From Hyaloscypha bicolor E (lineage: Eukaryota > Ascomycota > Leotiomycetes > Helotiales > Hyaloscyphaceae), in the NCBI RefSeq assembly GCF_002865645.1, contig NW_020194585.1:248001-312000 (forward strand): 64,000 nt of DNA, in the 5' to 3' direction. Below the pieces are notes generated by a model, which worked only from the letters and a program-made list of their open reading frames with translations, searched no databases and was not told where the DNA came from. Shown piece by piece: positions 35,824 to 50,737 of the stretch (its first letter is position 1; each line of letters opens with the position of its first letter). The position numbers and the translations under genes are program-made.

Positions 35824-36382
35824 AACTTGTGTACTGATTGGCAGAACCCTCTCTTCTCCAACTAAAGCGTAAAAGTTGTCGTTGTTGATGAATGAATTGA
35901 AGAGACAATGAACATAGGAATGGAGAGTAATACTTGTACCTCTCAATTCGTCTTGTATTGGATCTCAATCGAGGCTGTAAATTGTTGCGTCTCCTGTGAA
36001 GCCCAATCGGGGAGTTGATAGAGAGTGATGAAGCTCGACTCATGGTGACTCATTTGCGCCTTCGAGCCTAAGGACCAGGTCTAAGGTCAGGCACTCGCCG
36101 AGCCTCGCCGCACATAACGTCATGTTTTCGGAAATAGAACATTGGAATAAATTGAGACGAGAAAACTTCTTGGGGTTTGCACTGAGTCATACAAGTGAAT
36201 GAGGAGTGTTGGAAATGGAGTGCAAGAAAGAAGGGAAATTGTGGCTGTGCCATGAGATTGGGGGAAATTTGCGGGGCTGAGCGCGGCTTGTAGCGGGACC
36301 TCAGAATGACCTCACTGCGCTGCGGAACTCACTCTTCAATCTCACGTCCTCACTTCACCTTCACCAAATAAATTTCACCACT
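35824..36382. other. Divergent promoter region
   Basis: Lies between the start of the Rei1-like gene (minus) and the start of the truncated F-box-like gene (plus). It must hold both promoters. No further feature recognised. Confidence 0.45.
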
Positions 36383-36532
36383 ATGACCACGAGGATAGCC
36401 CCGCAACCTCCACCCCCAACTTTACTCACCCTGCCCACTGAACTCCGCCTCAAGATCCTAAAATATGCATTCATTCTTACCTGCGCACCGTCCACTCCAC
36501 CAGCCACTATAATAAATAAGAAATTAATTTGA
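36383..36532 (+). pseudogene. 5' fragment of an F-box-like (LPTELR motif) gene cut at the AT-block border
   Basis: The ATG at 36383 opens a clean frame with the motif TLLTLPTELRLKILKYAF (residues 14-31), typical of the N-terminal F-box-like/2EXR segment of large fungal gene families. After codon 43 or so (about 36,510) composition drops abruptly to AT-rich sequence and the frame ends at TGA 36530-36532. Only the first 40 or so residues are original. The rest of the gene was lost or displaced by the repeat block. It is probably not functional. Confidence 0.7.
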
Positions 36533-37498
36533 GCTTTAGAATAAAAATAAAAGGCAAAGGCATGAAATAAAAATAAAGAGTAAAATATGAAATAAAGATA
36601 TAGGATAAAAATTACATATAATAATATTTTTAAGCCGCTTTTATAAGCTATAATTCTTTTAACTAAAAAATTAAGCCTGTAAATAAATTCTTTAAAATAT
36701 AATAATTAATTCGAGTTCTAATTTATTTATATGAACTTTCTGAAAATTCTTTTACCTTAATACCTAAAAAGATACTTTATTTACTAATTAAGATTATTTA
36801 AGCTATAAGATATTTCTTAAAACAATTCTAATTATTTTATTATTTAAATATTTCTAATATTTTCGTAATATAGTCAAATATAAAAATTACTAAATAATAA
36901 TATTATAATATTAATTAAATATTTTAAACCCCAAAATAAAGGAAGTTTCGAGAAATTAAATTAAATATAATAATTAATAATTATTTTTCTAATTACAAGC
37001 CTTTAAGCTATATTAATATATTTATTAAAAGTAGCTTTAATAGCTTATCTAAAATTTCTATAAAATTTAATTTATATAACTTTAATTTAATAGAATTAAA
37101 AAAATAATTTCGAGATAAAAGATTTTATAATAGATTTAAAAAAGAAATAAGAGCTTTATTAAAAGAAATATTTTATAAAAATAGCGAGATTATAAATAAG
37201 AAATAAGAAATACTAATTATCTTAGTAAATATAAACTTATTTTTATATAATTTATATATAATTATAAATAAAATAAAGGAACTAATTAGTTAAGATTTTC
37301 TTAAATTAAATAAGAAAAAAGAAAAAAGTCGTTTTTTATTTTTAATAAATACTTAAGCTATATTTTATTATTAATCTAATATATTTATTTAGTTTAGCTT
37401 TTATAGTATTATTTAATTAATTAAATTACTTTTATTATAAATACTAATAGTATTAATTTTAAGCTTTTATACTATATTATAAAGCTAGTATTAGTATA
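36533..37498. other. AT-rich, no gene recognised
   Basis: RIP-type composition; eroded Lys-rich frames only. No LTR or motif recognised before the copia element. Confidence 0.4.
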
Positions 37499-40400
37499 GC
37501 TATTTCTTTAAGAGTTATATATATAATTACGAGATACGGGATACGGGATATAAGTAATAAGATATAAGATACGGGATATAGTTATATAACCTCGTGTCCT
37601 ATAAGTAACTTAACTAGTAGACTAGACTTCTTTAGGCTTAGTAGATTTAGGAATTATATATTAATACTATAATACTATAATTTCTATTTCTGAATAATAA
37701 CTTTACTAACTTATATAAATAATATTTTATAACTATATAATAGTACTATATATTACTAATAAACTAGTACTAATTAGTTAGTACTTATAGATTAGAAACA
37801 GAATAGTTATACTAAAAGAAATATCTAGTAGCTCTTAGTAATATTAATCTAACTATATTAAAGAAAGGAATTACCTATTAACTTTATAAAAAAGTATCTG
37901 GTAGCCTAAGGAAAAAGACTTTAGTTCTTACTAATTAATAAGCAGTTAGTTATTTAACTATTTATTTATTTAACTTCTATTATCTTTTAAAACTAATTTC
38001 TTTTAGCTCTAAGACTATTTTCTTGGAAATTATCTTTTCTACTTATATAATACCCGTATTTATAAAACCCTTTCTTCGAAATATATACCCTATATATATC
38101 CTTAAAGCTCTTTAATTACTACTTCGATTTTATTATTAAATCGAGTTCTTCGAGCTTTAGATCTCTCTCGGAATTATAATATTTTACTTTCTAAATTTCT
38201 TATTACGAATGAAATATTTAAAGGCAAAATATTTACTTTAATACTCTTAATATTTCTAGATATCTGGGGCATCTAATATCTTAACTAGATATCTGGTATC
38301 TTAATTAGATATCTGAATCAGATATCTAGTATCTTAACTAGATATCTAAATCAGGTATCTAATATCTAAACTAGATATCTAAATACCTTTATTACTAAAC
38401 CTTTTCTATAAACCTACTATAAACTATCTTATCCTTAAACTCCTCTTACTATAAATTATATATATATACCGGGAAGGGCTTAGTTTTAAGGGTTCGGGAT
38501 AATAAATCTTTAGAATAAATATAAATAAATAAAGAAATAGAAAAATAGTATTAACCTAGCTAGTTCTAATTATAAGGAAATCTTGAATTACTTTAATATT
38601 AGATTATTCTAGTATAAGATAAAAAAGTTAACTAATAAGAACCTCTAGGAATTATTTAAGGAAGATTTTAATAACTTTAATCCTGAGATATTTAATTAAC
38701 TAGACTAATATATACTATATTAATTACGAGCTACTTTATAATATAGCAATATTTATATTAAATATAATTATAGTTACTTTACTATTATATAATCCTTAGT
38801 TAATACTATTTAGAGAGAAAAATAATATATCTAAACTATTAATAATATTATTATTACTAGATAAGACCTTAAGGCAAGCCTTATTACCTTATTATATATA
38901 TTCCTAAATAATAATATTATAAGAAATTAATATACTAAACTAATTATTACTTATACTTTTTTATTATCTATTATTTTTTTATTATTTATAACTACTTTTA
39001 CTAATACCGGACTATAGAAAACTAAAGCTAATAATCTTCTATTACTTTTATTATCTCTAAATAGCCCTTTAGCTAGCCCTTTTATTATAAAGCTAATTAG
39101 AGAAATAATAAAGATATATATTAAGATATAGAAATATAATAGAACTAATAATAGTTTTAATTAAAAACTCGCTATTTTCCTTAATATCTATTAATATATA
39201 AAGCTTCTATAAAAGGTATTAATAAGAGCTTTCCCTATTATATTAAAGAAACTAGTATAAGATTACTTTTATAATAACTAGCTCTTTTAATATATATATA
39301 TAAAGAGGCCTATATAAATATTTATAGCTTTTTTAAAAGCCCTGATTTCTAATATTAAAACTTAGATAAGTAAAATACTATTATAATAATAATTATAATA
39401 GCTTAATATTCTAAAAAAAAAATATTTGAGCTTATTTAGTTACTAATTAATAGCCTATATAAATTATAATATAAACTAGTACCTGCCTTATAAAATACCG
39501 AATTTCTATATAATAAGATTATTACTTTTTATTAAAATATACTAGTATATTAATATATAGTTTCGGATTCTTTTCCTAATCTTAGCTAATTTATTAATAA
39601 GCTCTAATTATTTATTATTACTTATAAAAAGAAATAATAAATTAATACTAAGATTCTTTTTACTAATTAATAATACTATTCTTAAAACTCTCTAAGTTAC
39701 TATTTATCTAGAAATTATTAATACAGATCTAGCTATAACTTCGGAATTTGTAATAATTATTTTAAGTCCTATAATTATAATAATTATATTCCGAAATCGT
39801 ATTTTATATATAAGAAACTCGAATACTACTTATAGAAGTATATATTAGAGAAATAAAAAACTAAGAAAGCTTGATTTAAGAATAAAAATATTTACTAATT
39901 TAGATCCCGAAACTTCTATAACTTTAATAAATACTTTAGTAATACTTATATATAGTATATTACTAAAATTAAAGAAAAAGAAAATAATACAAATAATAAA
40001 AACAAACTAGAGAATAATACTTTTAAAGCTTTACTAGCAGAAATAAATAAAGAAAAGAAATATTACTCAGATTCCTACTTTATTTTTATTAAGAGCTTCC
40101 TAGCTACTTTTATTACTCTTGCTTCTACTATTTCTATAACTAATATTCTTATAAATAATCTTATTTCTCTTTTTCTTATATATTAGATAATAGATAAAAA
40201 CTATATTTTAAAGCCTATTAAATAAATAGAAGACGCTTAGATATTTATAATTAATAATATATTAAGATATAATACTTATTACTTTTATAGAATTATAATT
40301 AATACTAGAGTTTCTAGATTTTTAATTACTAGTTCTAACTAATTCCAAGCTTTATAATAGACTAATAGTAATATCTAACTTAATGAAATTACTAAAGATT

Positions 40401-43400
40401 AAGTTAATATCTAGTTTAGTATCGGATTTATGTTTTTTATTAGATCTATAATAATAAGAATACTAATTAGGTAAATATAATTTCATATTATATTTATAAA
40501 AACTTTATTTATACTTAGCTTAGCTAATATAGACAAGCTAGGAATCTACTTTAATAATCTTATTAATTATCTTATTACTTTTACTAGATACTTTATATCT
40601 ATAATATAATATTTTAGATATTCTTTCTTGCTTTAGAATACTATTCTATAAAGCTTTATTTCCGAATTCTTTATTTATAATTCCTGTTTTCTTATAAAGA
40701 TCGCATTATAATATCTATATTACTATTTTAGTTATTTATTTATTAGTAAGCTCTAAAATATATTAGAATAAAGAAGCTATAATATTAATATAAAAGCCCT
40801 TAAGTAATACCAGAAATTCGAATAATTACTAGAATAATTCAAGTTTAACCTAAAAAATAATATTAGCTTTAATTACTTTATTATTATTAATATTTTCTAT
40901 ATTTCTAGTAAGCCTATACTTTATATTATTAATAAAGGTACTTAATATTAAACTAGCTAATAGCTTTAAAATATTAGTATATTATATATTTAGGATATCT
41001 TAAAGTAATATTAAATTAATACTTATTTAGGCCCTTCTAATTAGATTATAGTAAATACTAGAAAATAGTTTACTAGTAATAAGTTTATTTAACTTATAAA
41101 TATTATAGAAACTAAGATTAAAATTATTTCTATAAAAGCTTATAATTTCGTCGGAATTATAGAATATTACTATAGTCCGATTTAATATATTTACTTTATT
41201 ATTATAACCGAAATTAATAAAATTAATAAAAATACTATATTTCAAATAGCTTTTAAGACTATTAATAATTCTACTAAATCTAATAGTATTATTCTAACTT
41301 TCTTGATTTATAGTACTTTATTTCGAATAACTAAATATAATATTTTATTACTAATTATATTATAGTAATTAGTAATACTTAAGAAAGTAATAATAGAAAT
41401 TCAAAAGCTTTAAGCTAGATACTAGATTATAAATACCCCAAATACCCGAAATAATTCTAGTATTACTAATATTTATAAACTTCTCTTAAATTCGGATATT
41501 CTTATATAATATAAAGGAAATACTAGTTAATCTAGTAATTAAGATAAGCTATATAAGCTAGTAGCCATTAATAGAGAGAACTATATACTAGCTTTATTAT
41601 ATAATAATACCATTTTTTACTTAACTTCTATAAAGCCCTTTTATATAAGAAATATTAAGGTTATTACTAATAGTTCCGAATTTAAATCTATTTCCGAATT
41701 CTATAATAAGGCTAAAAGTAATACAAATATAATTTCTTTTATAATTTCTGCTATTTTACTAAAGTATAGTAAAAGATATTCTTATAGGAACCCGGATTTT
41801 ATAATATTCTTATAAGATAATAACCTATATAAGAACTTCTACTAAGTTAAAATTACTAGCCTTCTAGAAAAAAGTATATTTGAGATTACTTCTAGATCTT
41901 AGGTACTAAAAGAAGTATATATTTTTAATTCCTGATTTATTAATAAAATCAAGAATAAAAATATAGAAAGAGAATTTAAGAAGTTAAGACTAGTTATCTA
42001 GACTTATAATAATAATAAGAAATATATAGTATTAATATAATTATCTATTATTTAATATATTAGCTAGAGAATTATTTTTAGTATTATTATTATAATAATA
42101 AATACTATAAAACTATATTTATATAATATCTTATAAGCTTATATCTAATTAATAATCTTACTTAATTATAATTTTTATATTAATTCATCTTATAAGTTTA
42201 CTAGAAAGCTAAATCTAAATAATAATTCGGTTCTAAAGATTATAAAACTATTATATAATATACTAGAAACTAGGAACTACTAGTTTAAGACTTATTATTT
42301 CTATTATATTAATAAGCTTTTTATAAAATAGTTAACTTATAATTCTTACTTCTTTTATAATAAGTAATTCTTTAGAATTATTAGCCTTTAAACTAATAAT
42401 ATCCTATTTATTAGAACTAATAATTTTATAAAAACAAAGTAACTAAAACTTTAAAAGCTAAGTTCTTGGCTAAGAAATATAAATACCTTATTATTAATTA
42501 TAATCTCAAGTTTAATAGAGGTATTATCTATATAAATATTACTAGAATTACTCTTATATAAAAATACTAGTATAAAAACCTCTAAACTATTTCTATAAAA
42601 ATACTATTATTATAAGTAATAGGAGTACTATTTATTAAGATCTCTTTATTAAGAACTAATATATTATCTAATATACTAGAAGAGTATATATTATATTAGT
42701 CTACTAACTAGAAGCTTTATATAATTTATTAATTACTACTTAAGCTATTAAACTTTCAGAAATTAATATAAAGGTACTTAATAAGTATATTTAATAGTAA
42801 ATTAAGAATACTACTAGAGAACTAAAATTCGTAAAGCTAATAAAAAAGTCTTTATATTTAATTGTTCTTATAAATACTTTATTTATAAATAATAGAGATT
42901 TTTTTTCCTAAATCGGATATATTTTAGTTCTAATAAACGGAACTAGATATATTAATAGTATTTACTAGTTCTTTACTAAATATAAGAGAATTACTAGAAG
43001 TATCCTAGTTTCGGAACTTTATAATATAGCTTATAGCTTTAATATAAGTACTTTAGTTCAATCTATAATTAATAAAGTACTAGAAATAGAACTATTATTA
43101 ATAGTTTATATAAATTCGAAGTTCTTATATAAATACCTTATTAAATTGGGAATTACTTAAGAAAAGTATCTAATAATTAATATAATATATCTTTACTAGA
43201 TATATAAATAATAAGAGATTATAGAAATTAAATAGATTAAGGGAAAATTAAATCCTGCTAATTCTATAACGAAATTAAAGTTAATAAATACCCTTAAGTA
43301 CTTAATAAATATAAATACTATATAAATGGATATAGAGAAATAGGTTAAGTATAGATAAGATAGAAAATAGATATATGAAATAAGAGGATATTATAGAAAG

Positions 43401-43861
43401 AGAAGTTATATATAAAAGGCTATAGCCTTTAATATATAACTAAAACCTTAGAAATAATATAGATATATAAAGTATTTGGGAAATCTGGTATTAGGCCGGA
43501 TTAGGGAATTTGTATATAATTAGAGAGAGATATTATTTTTCGTATTTTTAGAGAGTTTCTAGTATTAGTATAGTTATTTCTTTAAGAGTTATATATATAA
43601 TTACGGGATATAGGATATAGGATATAAGTAATAAAATATAAGTAATAGAATATAGGATACAAGATATAGTTATATAATCTTATATCCTATTAGTAACTCG
43701 ACTAGTAAACTAGACTCTTTTAGGCTTAGTAGATTTAGGAATTATATATTAATACTATAATATTATAATTCCTATTTTTGAATAATAATAACTTTACTAA
43801 CTAATATAACTAGTATTTTCATACTTATATAATAGTATTATATATTACTAGTAAACTAATA
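37499..43861 (+). mobile_element. Ty1/copia LTR retrotransposon, RIP-inactivated, copy 2
   Basis: Same family as the element at 13,058. LTRs are 37499-37769 (271 bp, shortened) and 43563-43861 (299 bp). The plus strand carries gag relic YKKLEYYL*K (near 39,815), integrase (40,880-41,300), the linker after integrase with NTRNNSSITNIYKLLLNSD (about 41,430-41,500) that copy 1 lacks, reverse transcriptase (NISQAYI-like near 42,130; TNNILF) and RNase H (VYINSKFLYKYLIKLG near 43,110, Asp to Asn). Flanking 5-mers GCTAG and TTAAC do not match, so one end may have recombined or been altered. Confidence 0.88.
38255..38388. repeat. Degenerate tandem AGATATCT-type array in copia copy 2
   Basis: Repeated TAACTAGATATCTGGTATCT-like units with variable spacing in the 5' internal region. 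Absent from the same place in copy 1. Confidence 0.6.
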
Positions 43862-44485
43862 TTAACTTTAATAAATATTAAAACTAAAAGAATTACTAAT
43901 ATATAAGATTTAGTACTCTTATTATAATAGTTATAATTATTTTTACTAGATATTATAATATATAATATAAATAAATTAATAAATAAATATTTCAAATATT
44001 TCAAATATCTAATAATAATAAAAAAAGAATCTATAAAATTACTTTTATATTTATAATTATATTAGTAAATAATAAAGCCAGAAAATATTATAAAAATAAT
44101 TAAAAATAATTAAAAAAGACTTAGAAAAAAATAAAAGAAAAAGCTAAAAAGTAATAATAAAAGAAGTTATTATATATATAATTATTAGAAAGAAAAAAAG
44201 TATATAATAATATAAAGAAGTTTTTTTATAAAAGTAAAAAACTACCTGAATTAATTACTAGTTTTTATACTAGTTCTAATTAGAAATTAGTATAACTAAT
44301 TAATATATATTTCTAGAAGTTTATAAATAATCTTTAGGATTTTTGAAATATTTATATAAGTTTCTTATATAAATATTTTATTAAATTCTTTCTATATAGC
44401 TATTTAAATTATTTTAATATAAGATTTAATAAATAATATTAATTTTATAGAATAATATTTTAATACTTTAAATCGAGCTAATTAG
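43862..44485. other. AT-rich, no gene recognised
   Basis: Spacer between copia copy 2 and gypsy family C. Lys-rich eroded frames, no motif. Confidence 0.4.
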
Positions 44486-44759
44486 TATTATAGATATAAT
44501 ATTTAGGGCTTAGAAAGCAAGGTAAAAGGTCTCTTATAAAGACGATTTAAAGCTAAAGAAGAGAAAACTAGAATATAGGAGGCTGCGAGAGAATATATAT
44601 ATCCTATAGTATACTAGTCCCGAAGGGGCTTAGTCTTCTAAATATCTCTAATATATTTCAAGTATACTTTCCTAGTAAGGCGGCCGTATTATATATATTT
44701 AGGAGATATCTAATATCTAGTAAGATATTTCAGATACCAGATATCTGGGAATTATAATA
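44486..44759 (-). repeat. 3' LTR of gypsy family C
   Basis: 274 bp, TATTATAG...TATAATA on the plus strand, next to the purine tract. Confidence 0.85.
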
Positions 44760-47700
44760 TTATCTTCTTCTTTGAAATAAGCTTATTCCCGAGCTTTATA
44801 AAAGCTATTAATTTATCTAATTTCGTATTATTTTTCTTTCTAAAATAAACTAATATCTCGGATATAAATATTATATATAAAAGGCCGGGGCCTTTACTAT
44901 ATAACTTAGGAGAATTTATTATTGTTTCCGTATAATTCTAGATAAGTATTATTTTTTATATAGTCTAGCTAATATTATAGGTTTTATAGAAATCCTAGTA
45001 TATTAATATTATTATTATAGAAACTCTATAAAACCAGAGAACTATTACTTAGTACTAAAGCTAGATACTATACTAGATTCTTATCCTAACTAACTTAATA
45101 AATTCTATACTTTAGCTTATTTCTTATTAGCTTAATTATAATAACCCACTTAATATTATACTCTTATTTACTATTCTCTAGTATTAATAGGGGCAGTTCC
45201 GGGTTTACTTAATCTAGTAGAGAATTCTAGGGGTTTTTTTATAGCTTTTCTATATAAAAAACTAGGTATATCTTTATAATTTCCGATAGTTTTAGAAGAA
45301 ACAAGTAGCTATATTATTCTAGAATCTCAAACCGGCCTTTTATTTAATTCTCTAGCTTCTGGCTTAGATAATTAGATTTCTAGTACTTTATAATAACTTA
45401 TATTTTATTCTCGACTTTGAAATTAATTAAATAATAATATTTATTAGCTTATATTATATATTATTCCTATACTTGCTTTATATAGCCTTGGGCAAGTTAT
45501 TATAATTTATATAATTAATTTACTAATACTTTAGCTTTATTTCTATTTAGCTTCTCTTTAGGTAAGTTAGCTTTAATAGAAGAGTTCTAGTCTAGTAAGA
45601 TATAAGACTCGTAGTTCTTTTTAGTTATAAATAGGAATTAGCTAATAGTTTCGTACTAAAGAAAGGCTTATTAATAATTAATTATAATAATCTATTTGTT
45701 CTAGTTATCCTAGTAATAATTAATATACGAGTATAATCTCTAATTAAAGTACTAATTAATAATCTCTATTTATTTATTTGTTTGAGGGTAATTAGTTATA
45801 GAAAGCTTAAGCTTTATACTAATTCTCGTATAGAATTTGCTTTAAAAATCGAATACGAATTAGGGTCTCTAATCTAATATAATTATTTCTGGAATACCTA
45901 TTTAATATATTATATAAAGTAAAAATAGAGATATTAGCTACTTGGCTATAATTATATCTTATACGAGAATTATAATTAGATACTTGAATAAGTAATTTAC
46001 GAATATAGTAATTATATTATAGCCTAATTTGCTTTTTAAATAGCTTTTAAAGTCTATAGTAATATATTACTAGAGGTAATTAGAAACTAGAAAAGAATAA
46101 AGTAAACTAGGCTTCTTATTTCTAGATATATATAATCTTTTATAAGTATAGTAATTACTATAATATTAATTAATATCCTTACTTATAAATAGCTAGTAAT
46201 ATTATTTCTTTAATAGCTAATAAAGCTTTATATATTTAGGATATTTAGAAAGGAATTTATTATATACTTTATAAATTAGGGTAGTCTATAAAGGTAATCC
46301 GGGAGTTATTTTATTTTCCGTAATATAAAGTTTCCTATAATATAAAAGAAGGCTATTTTATAATATCTAGATATTACTTTTAGCTTGGGCTATTATATAT
46401 AATTTCTCTAGATCTAGTAATATATAATTATTTTATAAGACTTATCTATAAGTTATAAATTATTATACTTAGCAAGAGCTTCTAATAGTGCTTTTATAAG
46501 AGCTATTATAGTAGAGTCTATTAGTAAAGCTTCTAATATAATTTTTTTTTTAAGGGAATTATATCTCTAATAAGAATATTTTTCTTCGGAAAGTCTTTAG
46601 TATATATTTAGTTTTTAGGGCCGAATTCCGGATTAAGTAAGCTAACTTTATAAAGTATTACTATAAGCTATAAGTTATAGATAATCTCCGAATTAATCTT
46701 ATTTTTAAAAAGAAGTACTTGAGTTTATAGCTTTTTCTTAATCTAGTTCTAAGTATTTATTTTATTTTATTTTTATAATAAAATATCTACTTACTTATTT
46801 GATTTTCTAGAATAATATATAAGCTTAAAGTAATAGCGGAATAAGAGTTTAGTCTATCTAGCTTATTAAGAAAAGAGCTTCTTAGTAATTATAAAGTATT
46901 CTAAGATATAATAATTAGAATAGATTTTAAAGAAAGTATTCTAAAGGCTTTCTAGCTTAGCTTTCTATTTCTTTAATACTCGTATTATAGCAAGTATTTC
47001 CTTATTATATATATTATAATTAAGCTTTACCGGGAATATAGTTTTAGAAAAATAGGCTATAGAATACTAAAGACTTGTTTCTGGATCTTATTAAGAGAAT
47101 AGGCTAGTAATTATTTTTTTGAATATATCTGTTTTTATTATTATAAGCAGATCTGGATTATAGTATTATAGAACTAGAATAGAAATTATAGCTTTCTTTA
47201 GGTAAGTAAAAGTCTCTTAATATTACTTAAATTACTTAAAGGAAATTTTTTTTTTTTATAAATAAGATAAGAAGTCTAGTAATTTATTTATACTCTCTAA
47301 TAAAATATTTATAAAAGTTATAGAAGCCGAGGAAAAACTATATACCCTTAACTATTTTTAGGAATTACTAGTTATATATTACTTTAACTTTATTAGGATT
47401 TATTTTAATACTAGATATAAAGATAATAAAGTCTAAATACTTTATATATATAACTTTAAATTCCGATTTCTTAATATTTATTTAAAGGCTAGTAAGATAT
47501 AAATAGTCTAGTACTTTTTATATATACTATTTATATTTTACTAGGTTTTCTAAATAAATAAGAATATTATTAAGATATATTATATAAAAGTTATTTAAAT
47601 ACTTAAAGAATATATTATTTATATAGTATTAATATATAGCCGGGCTATTTATAAGGCCTTTCTAGAGAATATTATATTTATATACTTTATAGTAGATATG

Positions 47701-49753
47701 AAATATTATTAGCTCCTAAAAGTCCGGGTTTATAGCTATATAATAGAAAGCTTAATAGATATCTAATTTAGTATAGATCTTAGCTTTAGATAATTAATTT
47801 AAAGTTTTATTAATAAGTAAAAGAAAATATTAATTCTTCCGGATAATATTATTTAGATAGCAAAAATTAATATAGAATTATAAACCTCTATTTACTTTCT
47901 TTATAAAAAGAACTAGTAAAGTAAAGAAAGCCTAACTAGCTTTAATAAAGCCCTTAACTAGATTATTTTTTTAAGAAATACTTGATTTCTAGAAGCTCTT
48001 AAATAGACTATTACTAGAGAAATTAATATTTAATACTCTTAGTTCTTTTTGGGCCTTTAATCTAAATCTTATAATTATATAGTCTATAGAAAGAAATAAT
48101 ATTAGATTTCTTTTTAAAGAAAATAGAGATATATTTCTTGAGTTCCGGAAATAATATTCTCTATAGTTACTAAAGCCCTATTTCTTCTAGTTATTAATTC
48201 TCTAGGCCAGGAATAGCTTCTTTTTTCCGAGCTTTAAGTTCTTTATTAATCTTATAAATAAAGATTTAACTAATAATATTTTTTTTTCTTGGCTATATAA
48301 TTAAATATTATAGATATAAGAATAGCTAGATCTAATATTTGCTTTTTATTAAGAACCTCTTCTTGTTTCTTTAGCTTTTACTTGAGTATTATATCTTAAT
48401 TAGGCTATAGAAGCTTCTTTTTTATAGTCTTATATAATTTCCTCTAATTAGTCTAAAAGAAGGAAAACTACTTTAGAATAAAAGATTTCTAGAAATAGCT
48501 TATAATAAAATCTTATTAATTAGTATTCTTTTAATACTTTTTATTAGGTTATTTCTCTAGCTATTATTATAAAATACTAATAATATAACCGAATTATATA
48601 GATTTAGGCTTATTCTTTAGCTATATAAGCCTATATCTTCTATAATTAACTAGAATATTAATATATACTATTTATTTTCTATTAAAGATAATATTATAAT
48701 CTCTAAGATTTAGAATAATTATAGATATATTAATACTTTATTTATTAATTAGAAGTAAGACTTCTATATATTTCTTAATAGACTTAGCTAGCTTTCTATT
48801 AAAACTATATATAATATAGGATAAAGGAAAGGGTTATAGTTCTATTCCTAAGAATTAGTCTATAAGCTAAATAAGCTTTATATTAATAAAAGCATAATTA
48901 TTAGCTCTAGTATTAATAAGGGAAAAAGACTTAATTCCTAATTTATTTATACTAATAATATAGAGTATTATAAAAGTATTCTTTTCTATTAGATAAGTTA
49001 AGTTAATTTTTATTAAATCTATATTATAAGCTTCTAAAATAAAGACTTTCTTTAGAAGTACTTATTTCCCGGTTTTATACTAGAATTAGAACTTAAATTC
49101 TCTAAATACTTTACTAGAATAATATACTTTAGTAAAATAGAAACTAAGCCTGGCTTAATTCTAGAAAGAACTACCTTAATTTCCTTATTATATAGAATCG
49201 GATAGTATCTAATATAGTAGCCAAACTTGTTATAGTTATAATACTTAATAATTAAGAAATCCATGGTCTTTATAAGATATTACTTATACTTATAAGAGAA
49301 TATATATTTAATAAAAGTAATTAATATAGGCTTCTTAGACTCTTTTTTAAAAATATATTTCTTAGAAGTATATAAGAGTATAATATTAGAAGTAAACTTA
49401 ATTAGAATAGTTCTTGCCTTTTTATATTTCTTAGTCTTCTTATATATAGCCTTAATTTACTAATTATTAGTAATATAGTACTAAGTAAAACAAGTAATAT
49501 TAATAGAAGAATTATTATAGTATATATATACTAATTTCTAAAGCTTTAATAAGAGCTTCTTATTTAGTTTATATTTAATATTTTAAAAACTAATACTACT
49601 TTCTATAAATAGTTATAAGAAGAGATTATAGAACTCCTAAAATACTTAACTAGAATATATTTAAAGCTTACTAAAGTTATAGTAAGTATTCTATATCTTA
49701 TTAAAATTAGAGTATAGTTTCTTTAGATAAGAGTAAAACTCTAAGAACTAATA

Positions 49754-50737
49754 GTAAGAGCATATAATATTACTTGTTATATATGTGATTTATCCTACTA
49801 ACCCTACTAAAATCGCGATTTTTTAGCCTATACTCTAATATAATTCCTAAAATAATTAAAGTACTAGATTTATTAAGGCTTTAGTATATAGTAATTATAC
49901 CCTTATTATTAATTATATCTTCTAGCTTATAAGTAAGCCTTTCTGTTAAATATTACTATTCCGTTAGATTAACTTTGCTTTATAACTCTTATAAGACCTC
50001 TTTTATATCCTTAATTAAAATAAAAATAGTATCTAACTTTATAATCTTATTTTTTATCTATTACTAGATCTTTTTAATTAGATTTAAATTAGGAAAAAAG
50101 AGAGGCTAATTAAATCTATATAATCTATATAACTTTTGGAGTAGCTTTACTATATCCTTATAAATCTTTGCCCCGTTTTCTATAAACTTCTTCTTTTACT
50201 CTATTATTAAGAAGTTAAACTAAGGAAAAATAATAGAATTAAGGACTTGATTTAAATAGGCTATACTATAAATTCCCTTCTTTCCTGGCTTCTTTACTAA
50301 GAAAATAAGCAGAGACTTCTAATCCTAGCTAATTGCTCTCTAAACTATTATACTTACTTTACTACTTCTATATAAAGATTATATATAATCTGGGTAATTC
50401 TTCTTATCTAGCTAATATATAATTCAAATTCTCTCTTTCTAGTAAGGCCTATAACCTCCCTAATTTGGCTATAGCTTTTCTCTTACTAATAGAGTAAGTA
50501 AATAGTAATATAAATAGGAGTTCTCCCGTTCTCATTAGGTTAGTAATCCTTAAGAATAAATAAAGAGAGGATATTTGAGATTTCTGAGTCTGATTCTAAG
50601 TCTTTTATTATTATATAATAATAATTAAAGAAGAAAAGTAATAGTTTATAAGAAAAGAAGTAATAAAGTATAGGTTTCGGTAAGGAATAGTTATATATTT
50701 GCTTAGATATATAACGAGTAATACTATATACTCTTAC
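49754..50737 (-). mobile_element. Tc1/mariner-like DNA transposon, copy 1, nested in gypsy family C
   Basis: 984 bp with terminal inverted repeats GTAAGAGCATATAATATTAC / GTAAGAGTATATAGTATTAC and TA on both sides (49752-49753, 50738-50739). The minus strand carries a decayed transposase: an N-terminal helix-turn-helix relic (YSQIREVIGLTRKREFEL, near 50,450), a V*RVIS*D*KS segment (WGxIS type, near 50,330) and a C-terminal Pro-Asp-Leu-Asn-type region before the second inverted repeat. TAG codons at Trp positions and AT drift show RIP. The length is near the minimum for a complete Tc1/mariner unit. Confidence 0.8.

Noticed and set aside
36068..36253. 61-codon minus-strand frame
   Set aside because: No motif, no splice context; it lies in the divergent promoter region.
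41027..41245. 72-codon minus-strand frame
   Set aside because: It is antisense to the integrase region of copia copy 2.
37494..43866. Target-site duplication for copia copy 2
   Set aside because: The flanking 5-mers GCTAG and TTAAC do not match even if C/T and G/A changes are allowed.
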